This document shows, piece after piece, positions 1 to 6,072 of a DNA stretch of 6,089 nt (the stretch's first letter is position 1; every line of letters starts with the position of its first letter). The translations under genes and the position numbers were made by a program. The notes beneath the pieces were generated by a model. That model was not told the origin of the DNA, ran no database searches, and worked only from the letters and a program-made list of their open reading frames with translations. This stretch comes from Gammaproteobacteria bacterium (GTDB lineage: Bacteria > Pseudomonadota > Gammaproteobacteria > Chromatiales > Chromatiaceae), in NCBI GenBank assembly GCA_015231665.1, contig JADGBD010000130.1:1-6089 (forward strand), written 5' to 3'.

Positions 1-1
1 C

Positions 2-397
2 TGCATGACCCTGGTCAATACCCTCAACAAGCTTGGCGATGGCCCGGTGGATGCCAGCCTGCAGCGCGAGGGCCTGAGCCTGCTGCTGCGCCTGCTTAGC
101 CCCATCGCTCCCCACGTCAGCCACCATCTGTGGCAGTCACTGGGCTTTGGCGCGGACATCCTCCAGGCCCCCTGGCCCGAGGTGGACGAATCCGCCCTGG
201 TGCAGCAGCGCATCGCCTATGTGGTGCAGGTCAACGGCAAGGTGCGCGCCAGCATCGAGGTGGACGCAGAGGCCGATCAGGCCAGCATCGAGGCAACCGC
301 CAAGGCCAACGAAAACGTGCAACGCTTCATCGGGGATGCCACAATCCGCAAAGTCATAGTGGTGCCCAACAAGCTGGTCAACATAGTGGCCAATTAA
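2..397 (+). CDS. leuS: Leucyl-tRNA synthetase, C-terminal fragment (5' end outside window)
   Basis: This is the 3' end of a class I aminoacyl-tRNA synthetase that attaches leucine to tRNA-Leu in the cytoplasm. The frame is open from base 2 and ends at a TAA at 395-397, giving 131 visible residues. The first half (LLLRLLSPIAPHVSHHLWQSLG) is the end of the helical anticodon-binding domain, where the 'L.PIAPH..E.LW' pattern is typical. The last ~60 residues (YVVQVNGKVRASIEV ... IRKVIVVPNKLVNIVAN) match the small C-terminal domain of bacterial LeuRS, which touches the tRNA corner and ends in a 'RKVI.VP.KLLN.V' pattern. The HIGH and KMSKS motifs and the editing domain lie upstream and cannot be seen. 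The ATG at 5-7 is an internal methionine, not the start. lptE and holA follow on the same strand, the usual gammaproteobacterial order, which supports the call. Confidence 0.95.
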   Translation, partial: CMTLVNTLNKLGDGPVDASLQREGLSLLLRLLSPIAPHVSHHLWQSLGFGADILQAPWPEVDESALVQQRIAYVVQVNGKVRASIEVDAEADQASIEATAKANENVQRFIGDATIRKVIVVPNKLVNIVAN

Positions 398-451
398 TTC
401 CTTGCCGATGAAATATTGAACAAAATGTCGAAAACTTCAGGACGATGAGAT

Positions 452-546
452 CGCAAAGTAGCCCAGAGTACGCAGAGGATTGAGTTTTTCTCGTACAAAC
501 ACTTTTACCACTCTGCGCTCTCCGCGCTTCTTTGCGTCCTCTGCGT
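452..546. repeat. Degenerate 9-nt-periodic inverted repeat in the leuS-lptE spacer
   Basis: The spacer between leuS and lptE (398-583) holds no convincing gene. Its centre is repetitive. The right side is four tandem nonamers: ctctgcgct (511-519), ctccgcgct (520-528), tctttgcgt (529-537) and cctctgcgt (538-546). The left side carries two nonamers in the opposite sense: cagagtacg (464-472) and cagaggatt (473-481). Perfect inverted matches are 470-479 with 537-546 (10 nt) and 452-458 with 530-536 (7 nt). These two pairs cross rather than nest, so this is a shuffled inverted repeat and not one clean hairpin. A related element lies at 2149-2197. I know similar CTCTGYGN-rich dispersed repeats from intergenic regions of many environmental bacteria, but their function is unknown to me. 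No U-tract follows, so I do not call it a terminator. Confidence 0.65.
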
Positions 547-572
547 CCTTTTTGTTCCGGCTTAGCCGGGTT

Positions 573-577
573 AGGAG
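573..577 (+). promoter_or_regulatory. Ribosome binding site of lptE
   Basis: AGGAG lies 6 nt before the ATG at 584. This is a standard Shine-Dalgarno position and fixes the lptE start at 584. Confidence 0.8.
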
Positions 578-583
578 ACTGAG

Positions 584-1102
584 ATGTCGAAACAGCACTT
601 GTTTCATTCTGTGTTGCTGATGCTTCTGCTGAGCGGCTGTGGCTATCAGCTGCGTGGCGCCGGCGGCAGCATGGCCATGCCGCAGATCAGCCCGCTGTAC
701 ATCAATGGCCTGGCCCTTGCCGATCCCTTCACCCAGGTCCTGCGCAATAACCTGCGCGGTGCGGAAGTGGAGGTCACCGACAACCCTGCCGCTGCCAAAC
801 AGACCCTTTATGTGTTCAATCACCTGCGCGACAAGCGGGTGCATTCGGTGGGTTCCCGCGGCAAGGTGCTGGAGTATGAGCTGATCGAGAGCCTGTCCTT
901 CCGCCTGGGTAGTCCGCCGGATCGCTTCGATCAGACGAAGGCCGAAGTGCTCAGCGTGCGCCGTATCTATACCAACCCGGAAACCGAAACTCTCGGACGT
1001 CAGTACGAAGAGGCGGAACTGCGCCGCGACATGTACCAGCAACTGGCCAGCCGCTTGATGCGGCAGATGGCCCACCAGGTCAAGGCGGTCCAGGCCCAAT
1101 GA
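584..1102 (+). CDS. lptE: LPS-assembly lipoprotein LptE
   Basis: This 172-residue outer-membrane lipoprotein plugs the LptD barrel and helps insert lipopolysaccharide into the outer leaflet. The N-terminus is a lipoprotein signal peptide: a short basic/polar start, the hydrophobic stretch VLLMLLL (residues 10-16), and the lipobox L-S-G-C with the lipidated cysteine at residue 19. The residue after Cys is Gly rather than Asp, consistent with outer-membrane sorting by Lol. Immediately after comes GYQLRG (20-25), the hallmark mature N-terminus of LptE/RlpB. The C-terminal part, RRIYTNPETETLGRQYEEAELRRDM (126-150), matches the family pattern of a strand pair followed by an 'EE..LRR.M' helix. The length is normal, slightly shorter than E. 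coli LptE. Its stop overlaps the holA start in ATGA, so the two genes are translationally linked. The 186-bp gap to leuS is wider than usual for this operon. Confidence 0.93.
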   Translation: MSKQHLFHSVLLMLLLSGCGYQLRGAGGSMAMPQISPLYINGLALADPFTQVLRNNLRGAEVEVTDNPAAAKQTLYVFNHLRDKRVHSVGSRGKVLEYELIESLSFRLGSPPDRFDQTKAEVLSVRRIYTNPETETLGRQYEEAELRRDMYQQLASRLMRQMAHQVKAVQAQ

Positions 1103-2130
1103 GGCTGCGGCCGGAGCAACTGGCCGCCCAGCTCAAGGGGCCGCTGCCGCCGGTGCTCCTGCTCAGCGGCGACGAGCCCCTGCAAATGCTCGAAGCCGCC
1201 GATCTGATCCGCGCCCAGGCCAGGGCCCAGGGCTACAGCGAACGCATCCTTCTGGAAACCCAGGCACACTTCGACTGGAACCAGCTGGCGGCAGAGAGCG
1301 CCAACCGCTCCCTGTTTGGCGATCGGCGCCTGTTCGATCTGCGTCTGCACTCGGCCGCCATCGGCAACGAGGGCAGCAAGGCCCTGAGCGCCTGGTGCGA
1401 GCGCCCCGCCGATGACAGCCTGCTGCTGATCAGCGCACCCAAGCTGGACAAGAAGCAGCTCAGCACCAAATGGATCAAGGCGGTGGATCAGCTTGGCGTG
1501 CTGGTGCAGATCTGGCCAGTGGATGCAGGCCAGCTGCCTGCCTGGCTGGAGCAGCGGATGCGCAGCCGCGGCCTGCAGCCGGAGCGCGGGGTTGCCGCCC
1601 TGCTGGCGGAGCGGGTGGAAGGCAATCTGCTTGCGGCTACCCAGGAAATCGAAAAGCTTCTGCTGCTGCAGGGGCCAGGCCCCATCAGCCAGGATGCCCT
1701 GCTGCAGGCGGTGTCCGACAGCGCCCGCTACGATGTGTTCGGTCTGGTGGATGAGGCCCTGGCTGGCCGCGCCGCCCGCTGCGTGCGCATTCTGGCTGGC
1801 CTGCAGGCCGAAGGCGAGCCTGCGCCGGTGGTGCTCTGGGCTCTCAGCCGGGAACTGCGCAGCCTCTACCCCATGGCCCGTCAGCTCGCCGGTGGTGGTA
1901 ATCTCGCCGCAGTGGTGGATGGCTACCGGGTCTGGCCCAAGCGCAAGCCGCTGGTCAGCGCCGCCCTCAAGCGCCTCAACCCGCGCCGCCTGCAGCAGGC
2001 GCTGATCCAATGCGGCGAGGCCGATGCCGCAATCAAGGGCCGCCGCAAGCAGGACCCCTGGTTACTCCTGGAGCAACTGTGCCTCTCCCTCTGTGGTCTG
2101 GAGCTGAGCCCGAATCGGGTTCCCGGGTAA
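1099..2130 (+). CDS. holA: DNA polymerase III subunit delta
   Basis: This 343-residue protein is the delta subunit of the clamp loader, which opens the beta sliding clamp at primed sites during replication. E. coli HolA has the same length. Visible family features in order are: the N-terminal LLLSGDEPLQMLEAADLIR (20-38), equivalent to the delta-specific 'G.EPLL..EA.D.IR'; SLFGDRRLFDLRL (71-83), the 'LF..RR...L' segment near the clamp-binding region; EGNLLAATQEIEKLLLL (174-190), the 'GNL.A..QEIEKL' signature; and SARYDVFGLVDEAL (208-221), the start of the C-terminal collar domain. The start ATG lies inside the end of lptE (ATGA overlap). AAGGCGG at 1082-1088 could be a somewhat distant ribosome site, so translational coupling is likely. 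In E. coli and relatives nadD follows. Here the next gene is convergent, so holA probably ends its transcription unit. Confidence 0.94.
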   Translation: MRLRPEQLAAQLKGPLPPVLLLSGDEPLQMLEAADLIRAQARAQGYSERILLETQAHFDWNQLAAESANRSLFGDRRLFDLRLHSAAIGNEGSKALSAWCERPADDSLLLISAPKLDKKQLSTKWIKAVDQLGVLVQIWPVDAGQLPAWLEQRMRSRGLQPERGVAALLAERVEGNLLAATQEIEKLLLLQGPGPISQDALLQAVSDSARYDVFGLVDEALAGRAARCVRILAGLQAEGEPAPVVLWALSRELRSLYPMARQLAGGGNLAAVVDGYRVWPKRKPLVSAALKRLNPRRLQQALIQCGEADAAIKGRRKQDPWLLLEQLCLSLCGLELSPNRVPG

Positions 2131-2148
2131 GCCCAAATTCGGCAGTTA

Positions 2149-2197
2149 AGCCACAGAAATCACAGATTTTTCTCTGTGTGCTCTGTGGCTCCGTGGC
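2149..2197. repeat. Intergenic inverted repeat, strong hairpin between convergent genes
   Basis: In the 80-bp gap between the convergent holA and FGE-like genes, the arms agccacagaaatcacaga (2149-2166) and tctgtgtgctctgtggct (2173-2190) pair at 15 of 18 positions, with a 3-nt internal mismatch and a 6-nt loop (2167-2172, tttttc). Tandem nonamers are visible: cacagaaat (2152-2160) and cacagattt (2161-2169) on the left; ctctgtgtg (2172-2180), ctctgtggc (2181-2189) and an offset ctccgtggc (2189-2197) on the right. The layout (two left units, several right units, T-rich loop) parallels the leuS-lptE spacer element. Its position suggests it could act as a transcription end for both genes, but no U-tract follows the stem on either strand, so a classical terminator is not supported. 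Confidence 0.75.
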
Positions 2198-2210
2198 TAA
2201 ACAATCTTCC

Positions 2211-3596
2211 TCAGTCGGGATCGCGAGCCAGGCGCAGGCCGAGGTGGGGCACCTGGGTGGCTGCCGGGTAGTTGCTGCGGCGGGTGACTTTCATGTTGTC
2301 TGCCGGTTTGTTGAAGGAACCGCCGCGGGCTACGCGGTGGCTGCAGTCGGGGATCTCCACTGCTGTGCCATCTCCGCTAGCTTGGGCGTAGCCTTTGCGG
2401 TAGCAGTCCTGGACCCATTCCTGGACGTTGCCGGCGCTGCTGTGCAGGCCGAAGGGGTTGACCTTGAAGGTTTCCACCGGCGCGGGTGAGCGGCGGTCGT
2501 ACTGGCTGTTGCAGTTGAAGCAGTTGGCGTTGTTTTCGCCTACCTCGTAGCCCCACCAGTAGGGCGATTCACGGCTGGCGCCGGCGGCGTATTCCCATTC
2601 GGCCTCGGTGGGCAGGCGGTATTTCTTGCCGGTGCGCTGGCTGAGCCAGGCGGCCAGGGCCTGGGCGTCTTCCCAGCTGATGTTGATCACCGGCATGGAG
2701 CCGCGCCCCCAGCCATTGTCATCGGGCAGGGCCCTGCCTGTGGCCTGGGCGAAGCGGTCGTAGAGATCAAAGGTCACTTCGCTGCGGCCGATCAGATAGG
2801 GCTTGAGGTTCACCGCGTGGTAGGGGCTTTCCTCGGCGATGACGCCGGTGCGGTTGCCCATCATGAACTCGCCGCCCGTCAGGGCGATGAGGGCATAGCT
2901 GGCCTCGGGGTCTTCGATGATGCGGTTGCCATCGCTGCGGCCGGCCAGGGGTCGCGGCCCTGGGGGCTCGGTTGGGGTTTCGCGCTCGGTTAGGCTGGGC
3001 TCAGCCGGCTCGATGGGCTTGGCCGGTTCGTCCGTGGTTTGCGGCCGGGCATAGCTTGCGGGGGCAAGGGGGCGAGCGCTGAGGTAACTGAACAGCTCGC
3101 CCTTGCCGCTGGAGAAGGAGATGACCTCGAATAGCAGGAAGCAGACCCCGGCGCCCAGGGCGGCGCCCTTGAGCAGGCTGGGCAGACTTGCGCCCTGCGG
3201 GGCTGGTGCCTCGGCGTTTTGCAGGCTGTCGATCTTTTCCAGCATCAGGGCAGCGCGGGATTCCGCTTGCACCCGGCCTTCCTCGGCCTGCTGGCGGCGC
3301 TCTTCGGCGGCTTGCAGGGCCTGCTTGAGGCTTTGCATCTCCGCGTCCATTTGCTCGATGACGCCGTTGCGGTCTTCCAGTTCATCCTCGGTGATGCGCC
3401 CCTGGCTGGTAGCGTGCTCCAGGTCCTGCTGCATCTCCTTGATGGTTTTGCGCAAGGCCTCGACCTCCTGGCGCAGGGCCTGGTGTTCGACCATGTCGAC
3501 CTTGCCGGTGGCCAGCCGCACCTTTTCCTCATGGGCGTTGGACAGCGCCCCTTCCAGTTCCTTGATGCGGGATGTGATCTGATCTTTGTCTGTCAT
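2211..3596 (-). CDS. Membrane-anchored coiled-coil protein with SUMF1/FGE-like domain (catalytic Cys absent)
   Basis: This 461-residue protein has four parts. Residues ~3-127 are a charged coiled coil rich in Glu, Lys, Gln and Arg. Residues ~140-161 (LLKGAALGAGVCFLLFEVISF) are a single membrane helix. Residues ~175-222 form a Pro/Glu-rich linker. Residues ~232-458 are a formylglycine-generating-enzyme/sulfatase-modifying-factor fold, recognised by GGEFMMGN (241-248), RLPTEAEWEYAAG (327-339), SAGNVQEWVQDCY (387-399), RVARGGSF (421-428) and LGLRLA (452-457). The catalytic cysteine pair of true FGEs, just after the GGS motif, is missing (NKPADNMKV instead), so formylglycine formation is not expected. 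Cysteines occur at 359 and 362 (CFNC), 398 and 418. A cytoplasmic coil and periplasmic FGE-like domain is the likely topology (inference). The ATG at 3596 has only a weak GGA upstream. The gene starts 36 bp after the CNBD-rhodanese gene on the same strand, so they are probably co-transcribed. Partner and role are unknown. Confidence 0.88.
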   Translation of the reverse strand: MTDKDQITSRIKELEGALSNAHEEKVRLATGKVDMVEHQALRQEVEALRKTIKEMQQDLEHATSQGRITEDELEDRNGVIEQMDAEMQSLKQALQAAEERRQQAEEGRVQAESRAALMLEKIDSLQNAEAPAPQGASLPSLLKGAALGAGVCFLLFEVISFSSGKGELFSYLSARPLAPASYARPQTTDEPAKPIEPAEPSLTERETPTEPPGPRPLAGRSDGNRIIEDPEASYALIALTGGEFMMGNRTGVIAEESPYHAVNLKPYLIGRSEVTFDLYDRFAQATGRALPDDNGWGRGSMPVINISWEDAQALAAWLSQRTGKKYRLPTEAEWEYAAGASRESPYWWGYEVGENNANCFNCNSQYDRRSPAPVETFKVNPFGLHSSAGNVQEWVQDCYRKGYAQASGDGTAVEIPDCSHRVARGGSFNKPADNMKVTRRSNYPAATQVPHLGLRLARDPD

Positions 3597-3624
3597 GGCA
3601 GGATTCCGCTTTGCGCCGAATTTG

Positions 3625-3644
3625 GTGTTCTATCAGTGTTCTAT
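3625..3644. repeat. Short tandem repeat across a stop codon
   Basis: The nonamer gtgttctat occurs at 3625-3633 and 3636-3644, separated by 2 nt (11-nt period). It straddles the end of the CNBD-rhodanese gene. In the coding sense the repeat reads ATAGAACAC-TG-ATAGAACAC and gives two adjacent in-frame stops, TGA then TAG. It may be a small slippage duplication. Confidence 0.6.
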
Positions 3645-5336
3645 GGCCGCTTTGAGTTGTTCCAGTTCTTCCTCCAGTTCCTGGCGCGAGCTGATTTCCG
3701 CGTCCAGCGCCAGCTCGGCCTGGGCCAGCTCCTTGCGTAGGCGATCCACCGCCTCTTCCAACGCACGGTTGCCGCCGCCGGGCTTGGCTCCTGCCTTCAT
3801 TGCCTTGCGCAGCTCAATGACCTCCTGTTCCAGCAGCAGCTTTTCTTCGAGATAACCCTTGACCTGCTCGCGCAAAGCTTCGTCGCCCTGGCTTTGCTCG
3901 CCGCGGGCCTCTTCCAGGGCGTGGCGTACCTTGGTGAGGGAATGCTTGAGTTCGTCGATTTCGCGCCGGGCCTGCTGCAGTTCCTCGCTGGAGGTGGCCT
4001 CTTCCTGGTTTGAGCTTTTCTTCAGGTCGAGCAGTTCGGTGAGTACCTGAGAATGCTCCTTGCGTGCCTGTTCCAGGGCATCGTGCAGGGCGCTGATCTC
4101 GGCCACGCGCTTTTCTTCGCGCTCGCGCTTGTCCTGTTCCAGCCGGGCTACCTGTTGCTGCAGCTTTTCCACCAGCGCCTGCAGCTGGGCAGCATCGCCG
4201 CAACTGGCTGCGGCTGCGGGATCAGCGGTCTCTTCGATTTCGTCGCCACCCTGGCCGAATTCGGTGCCCGGCACCATCTGCAGGCCCTTGTCCAGCACCG
4301 TGGCCTGGATGCCGCGGCTGGCGAGCAGATAGGAGGCGGCGTGACTGCTGCGACCATCCTGGCAGCAAACCACGTAGTGGCTGTTGGGGTCGAGGGAATC
4401 GGCTTGAAAGCGCAGCTGGCTGAAGGGCAGGTTGATCGCGCCGCGCAGGTGGCCCTTGGCGAACTCGGCGGCCTCGCGCACGTCCAGCCAGGTCGCGCCC
4501 TCATCTACCTTGGCCTTGGCCTGCTTGAAGCCGAAGGGCTTGGTCACCGGCTCCTTGATCAGTTCGACGAAGTTCTTCTTGCTCAGGCGCAGCAGGCGGC
4601 CGTCAGCGAGCATGGTGATGGTGGCGCTGCGCTTGTTGCCGGCGAGCAGGGCATCCTCACCAAAGCTTACCCCCGGGCCGAGGCGCGCCAGCTCCACCGG
4701 CGGCTTGCCATCGCCCATGTCGCGGTCCACCCGGCAGTGGCCGCGGTTGATCAGGTAGAAATAGTCGCCTTCCTCGCCCTGGCGGATGACCACGTCACCC
4801 TTCTTGACCTCGAATTCCTCCATGCACATCATCACCCGCTGGCTGTTGCCCGGCGGGATCAGCTGAAACACCCGCGAGCGCAGCAGCTGGCTCATCCAAT
4901 CGTCGTCTTCCGCACCGGGTTCGTCGATGATGATGCTGTCGCCGCTCAGACCGCTGTCGCTGATGCCGCTGTCCTGGGCGGTTTCGGGGGATTGGGCCTG
5001 ATCCAGCCGGCGGCTGTCGATGCGCAGGAATTGAATCTTGTCGCCAGCACGGGCGTTGACCTTGCGCGGGAATTTGTGACCTATGGGGAACTTGGCCTGC
5101 ACCGAGCCGGCTTGCACCAGGTCCTCATCGCCCTCGTCGTCTTCGAGAATGACGCGGCCGCTGAGAAGATAGAAATGCAGGCGCTTCTCATCCCCGCGCT
5201 GAAACAGCTCGGTGCCCTTTTGTGCGGTGAAGATTTCCACATGGGGCAACAGCAGGGCCATACCCTCGTCTGAGAGGGTATTCAGGGGGATGAAGCGCTT
5301 GAGGCTCTCCGGGTCGATTTTTATCTCTTCCGCCAT
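3633..5336 (-). CDS. Cyclic nucleotide-binding domain / rhodanese / coiled-coil protein
   Basis: This 567-residue soluble protein has no signal peptide. Residues ~15-110 look like a degenerate cyclic-nucleotide-binding (CNB) barrel (GTELFQRGDEKRLHFYLLSGRVIL). An acidic/Ser-rich linker spans ~115-147. Residues ~153-262 are a good CNB domain: GDVVIRQGEEGDYFYLINRGHCRV, then the phosphate-binding cassette FGEDALLAGNKRSAT (225-239) with Glu227 and Arg236 in the expected cNMP-contact places. Residues ~265-358 are a rhodanese domain with WLDVREAAEFAKGHLRGAINLP (283-304) and the active-site loop CQDGRSS (325-331), Cys325 being the likely persulfide-carrying residue. Residues ~381-565 form a long coiled coil. 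There is no helix-turn-helix, so it is not a Crp-type regulator. The start ATG is supported by AAGGTGG 5 nt upstream. It precedes the coiled-coil/FGE-like gene by 36 bp, suggesting a shared complex. The ligand (cAMP, cGMP or other) and sulfur substrate are unknown. Confidence 0.9.
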   Translation of the reverse strand: MAEEIKIDPESLKRFIPLNTLSDEGMALLLPHVEIFTAQKGTELFQRGDEKRLHFYLLSGRVILEDDEGDEDLVQAGSVQAKFPIGHKFPRKVNARAGDKIQFLRIDSRRLDQAQSPETAQDSGISDSGLSGDSIIIDEPGAEDDDWMSQLLRSRVFQLIPPGNSQRVMMCMEEFEVKKGDVVIRQGEEGDYFYLINRGHCRVDRDMGDGKPPVELARLGPGVSFGEDALLAGNKRSATITMLADGRLLRLSKKNFVELIKEPVTKPFGFKQAKAKVDEGATWLDVREAAEFAKGHLRGAINLPFSQLRFQADSLDPNSHYVVCCQDGRSSHAASYLLASRGIQATVLDKGLQMVPGTEFGQGGDEIEETADPAAAASCGDAAQLQALVEKLQQQVARLEQDKREREEKRVAEISALHDALEQARKEHSQVLTELLDLKKSSNQEEATSSEELQQARREIDELKHSLTKVRHALEEARGEQSQGDEALREQVKGYLEEKLLLEQEVIELRKAMKAGAKPGGGNRALEEAVDRLRKELAQAELALDAEISSRQELEEELEQLKAAIEH

Positions 5337-5341
5337 TCAGT

Positions 5342-5348
5342 CCACCTT
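5342..5348 (-). promoter_or_regulatory. Ribosome binding site of the CNBD-rhodanese gene
   Basis: On the - strand AAGGTGG lies 5 nt before the ATG at 5336. It is one base from the ideal AAGGAGG and fixes that start. Confidence 0.8.
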
Positions 5349-5493
5349 GATTGGGGATCTGTTGTTGTGTTGTCTGACCATCAGGCCTTTTCTGGTCCAA
5401 CTTTTCTGGAAATATACTCAATAAGAGCCGATAACGCACTTATTATTATTGATTTTGCCGAGTGCTAGCCGACAGCTGCCAGCTCCATCAGCC
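5349..5493 (-). promoter_or_regulatory. Probable promoter region of the CNBD-rhodanese / FGE-like unit
   Basis: This gap between the aspartic protease stop and the CNBD-rhodanese ribosome site contains an AT-rich pocket (about 5411-5457) that stands out from the GC-rich surroundings. On the - strand TATATT (complement of 5411-5416) could be a -10 box, but no good -35 sits 16-18 nt upstream, so this is only a likely promoter area. No clear terminator for the aspartic protease gene is visible here; the short near-palindrome agctgccagct (around 5474-5484) has no usable loop and no U-tract. Confidence 0.35.
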
Positions 5494-6060
5494 TTAGGGC
5501 CGCAGAATCAGCTCGCCATCGCGCTGCACCAGTTCCAGAGAGCGCAGAAAGCTCATCCCCAGCAGCACCTGCTCCCCCGGCATATTGGGCATGATAACCC
5601 CAGACACCCGGTTTTTGACAATGCTGCCCAAGCGTACCTCATCAAGCTCGGTGCGCCAGGCGCTGACTGTGCCGTTGGCGGTGTGGCTCTGGATGCGCAC
5701 CCCGCGCTTGAGGGCCAGCCTGTCGGCCAGGGCTTCCGGCAGGGCGACATGGGTAGCGCCGGTATCCAGGAGAAACTGTACCGGCTGGCCGTTGATCCGA
5801 CCTGGTGCGCGATAATGGCCGGCGCGGTCGCGCTTGAGGCGCAGCTCGGCAGCGGCCTGAGCACCCGCCGGGCCATTCGCCGAGCCATTCACCGAATCGG
5901 CCTGCAGCTGGGCATTGGGGTTGTCCAGCTGCTCAAGCCTGCCCTGGAACAGCCAGGTGAGCAGGCCAAGCAACAGCGCCCAGGCAGCGATGATCATGCC
6001 CTTGCCGATGCCGCCGGTTCCCATCAGCCAGTTCCCATCTGATAGCTGTGAAACATCCAA
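5494..6060 (-). CDS. Membrane-anchored retropepsin-like (clan AA) aspartic protease, TIGR02281-type
   Basis: With the chosen start this protein has 188 residues. It has a short polar N-terminus, one membrane helix at ~22-39 (MIIAAWALLLGLLTWLFQ), a variable Ala/Asn/Gln linker, and a retropepsin-like domain. That domain shows INGQPVQFLLDTGATHVALP (residues ~89-108), whose D-T-G-A holds the catalytic aspartate. A flap-like HTANGTVSAWRT follows at 126-137, then VLLGMSFLRSLEL at ~165-177 and the end DGELILRP. This matches the single-domain bacterial clan AA family that works as a dimer with one Asp per subunit, probably with the protease on the periplasmic side. The start is uncertain. TTG at 6060 has a strong AAGGGAG 5 nt upstream (complement of 6066-6072). 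GTG at 6084 (196 residues) and ATG at 6024 (176 residues) are alternatives, and the frame stays open to the window edge. Its natural substrate is not known to me. Confidence 0.85.
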   Translation of the reverse strand: MDVSQLSDGNWLMGTGGIGKGMIIAAWALLLGLLTWLFQGRLEQLDNPNAQLQADSVNGSANGPAGAQAAAELRLKRDRAGHYRAPGRINGQPVQFLLDTGATHVALPEALADRLALKRGVRIQSHTANGTVSAWRTELDEVRLGSIVKNRVSGVIMPNMPGEQVLLGMSFLRSLELVQRDGELILRP

Positions 6061-6065
6061 GGCAA

Positions 6066-6072
6066 CTCCCTT
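6066..6072 (-). promoter_or_regulatory. Ribosome binding site favouring a TTG start for the aspartic protease
   Basis: AAGGGAG on the - strand lies 5 nt before the in-frame TTG at 6060. The later ATG at 6024 has only a weak GGGA, and nothing can be judged for the GTG at 6084 because the window ends. This is why TTG was preferred. Confidence 0.5.

Noticed and set aside
437..1099. - strand open frame of 220 codons over the spacer and lptE
   Set aside because: It runs through the repeat and antisense to lptE. There is no ribosome site or recognisable domain.
1000..2010. Long - strand open frame of 336 codons opposite holA
   Set aside because: It lies antisense to well-supported holA and the end of lptE. 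The product is rich in Gln, His, Ala and Leu with no family pattern.
2149..2197. Hairpin as a classical rho-independent terminator or short CRISPR-like repeat
   Set aside because: No run of T follows the stem on either strand, and the nonamers have no spacer structure, so neither label is justified.
2010..2489. + strand open frame spanning the end of holA, the hairpin and the FGE-like gene
   Set aside because: It overlaps two confident genes and crosses the intergenic repeat. Its composition is that of a shadow frame.
3219..3740. + strand open frame of 173 codons rich in Leu/Phe
   Set aside because: It is the complement of coiled-coil coding sequence (Glu/Lys/Gln codons read as Leu/Phe/Ser), so the hydrophobic look is an artefact.
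4053..5273. Long + strand open frame of 406 codons opposite the CNBD-rhodanese gene
   Set aside because: It is antisense to a gene with clear CNB and rhodanese motifs. Its translation is low-complexity (Ala, Leu, Gly, His-rich) with no recognisable domain, as expected for a shadow frame in GC-rich DNA.
5411..5457. Specific sigma-70 promoter with defined -35 and -10 boxes
   Set aside because: TATATT on the - strand is an acceptable -10, but no hexamer near TTGACA is found 15-18 nt upstream. Only a general promoter region is claimed.
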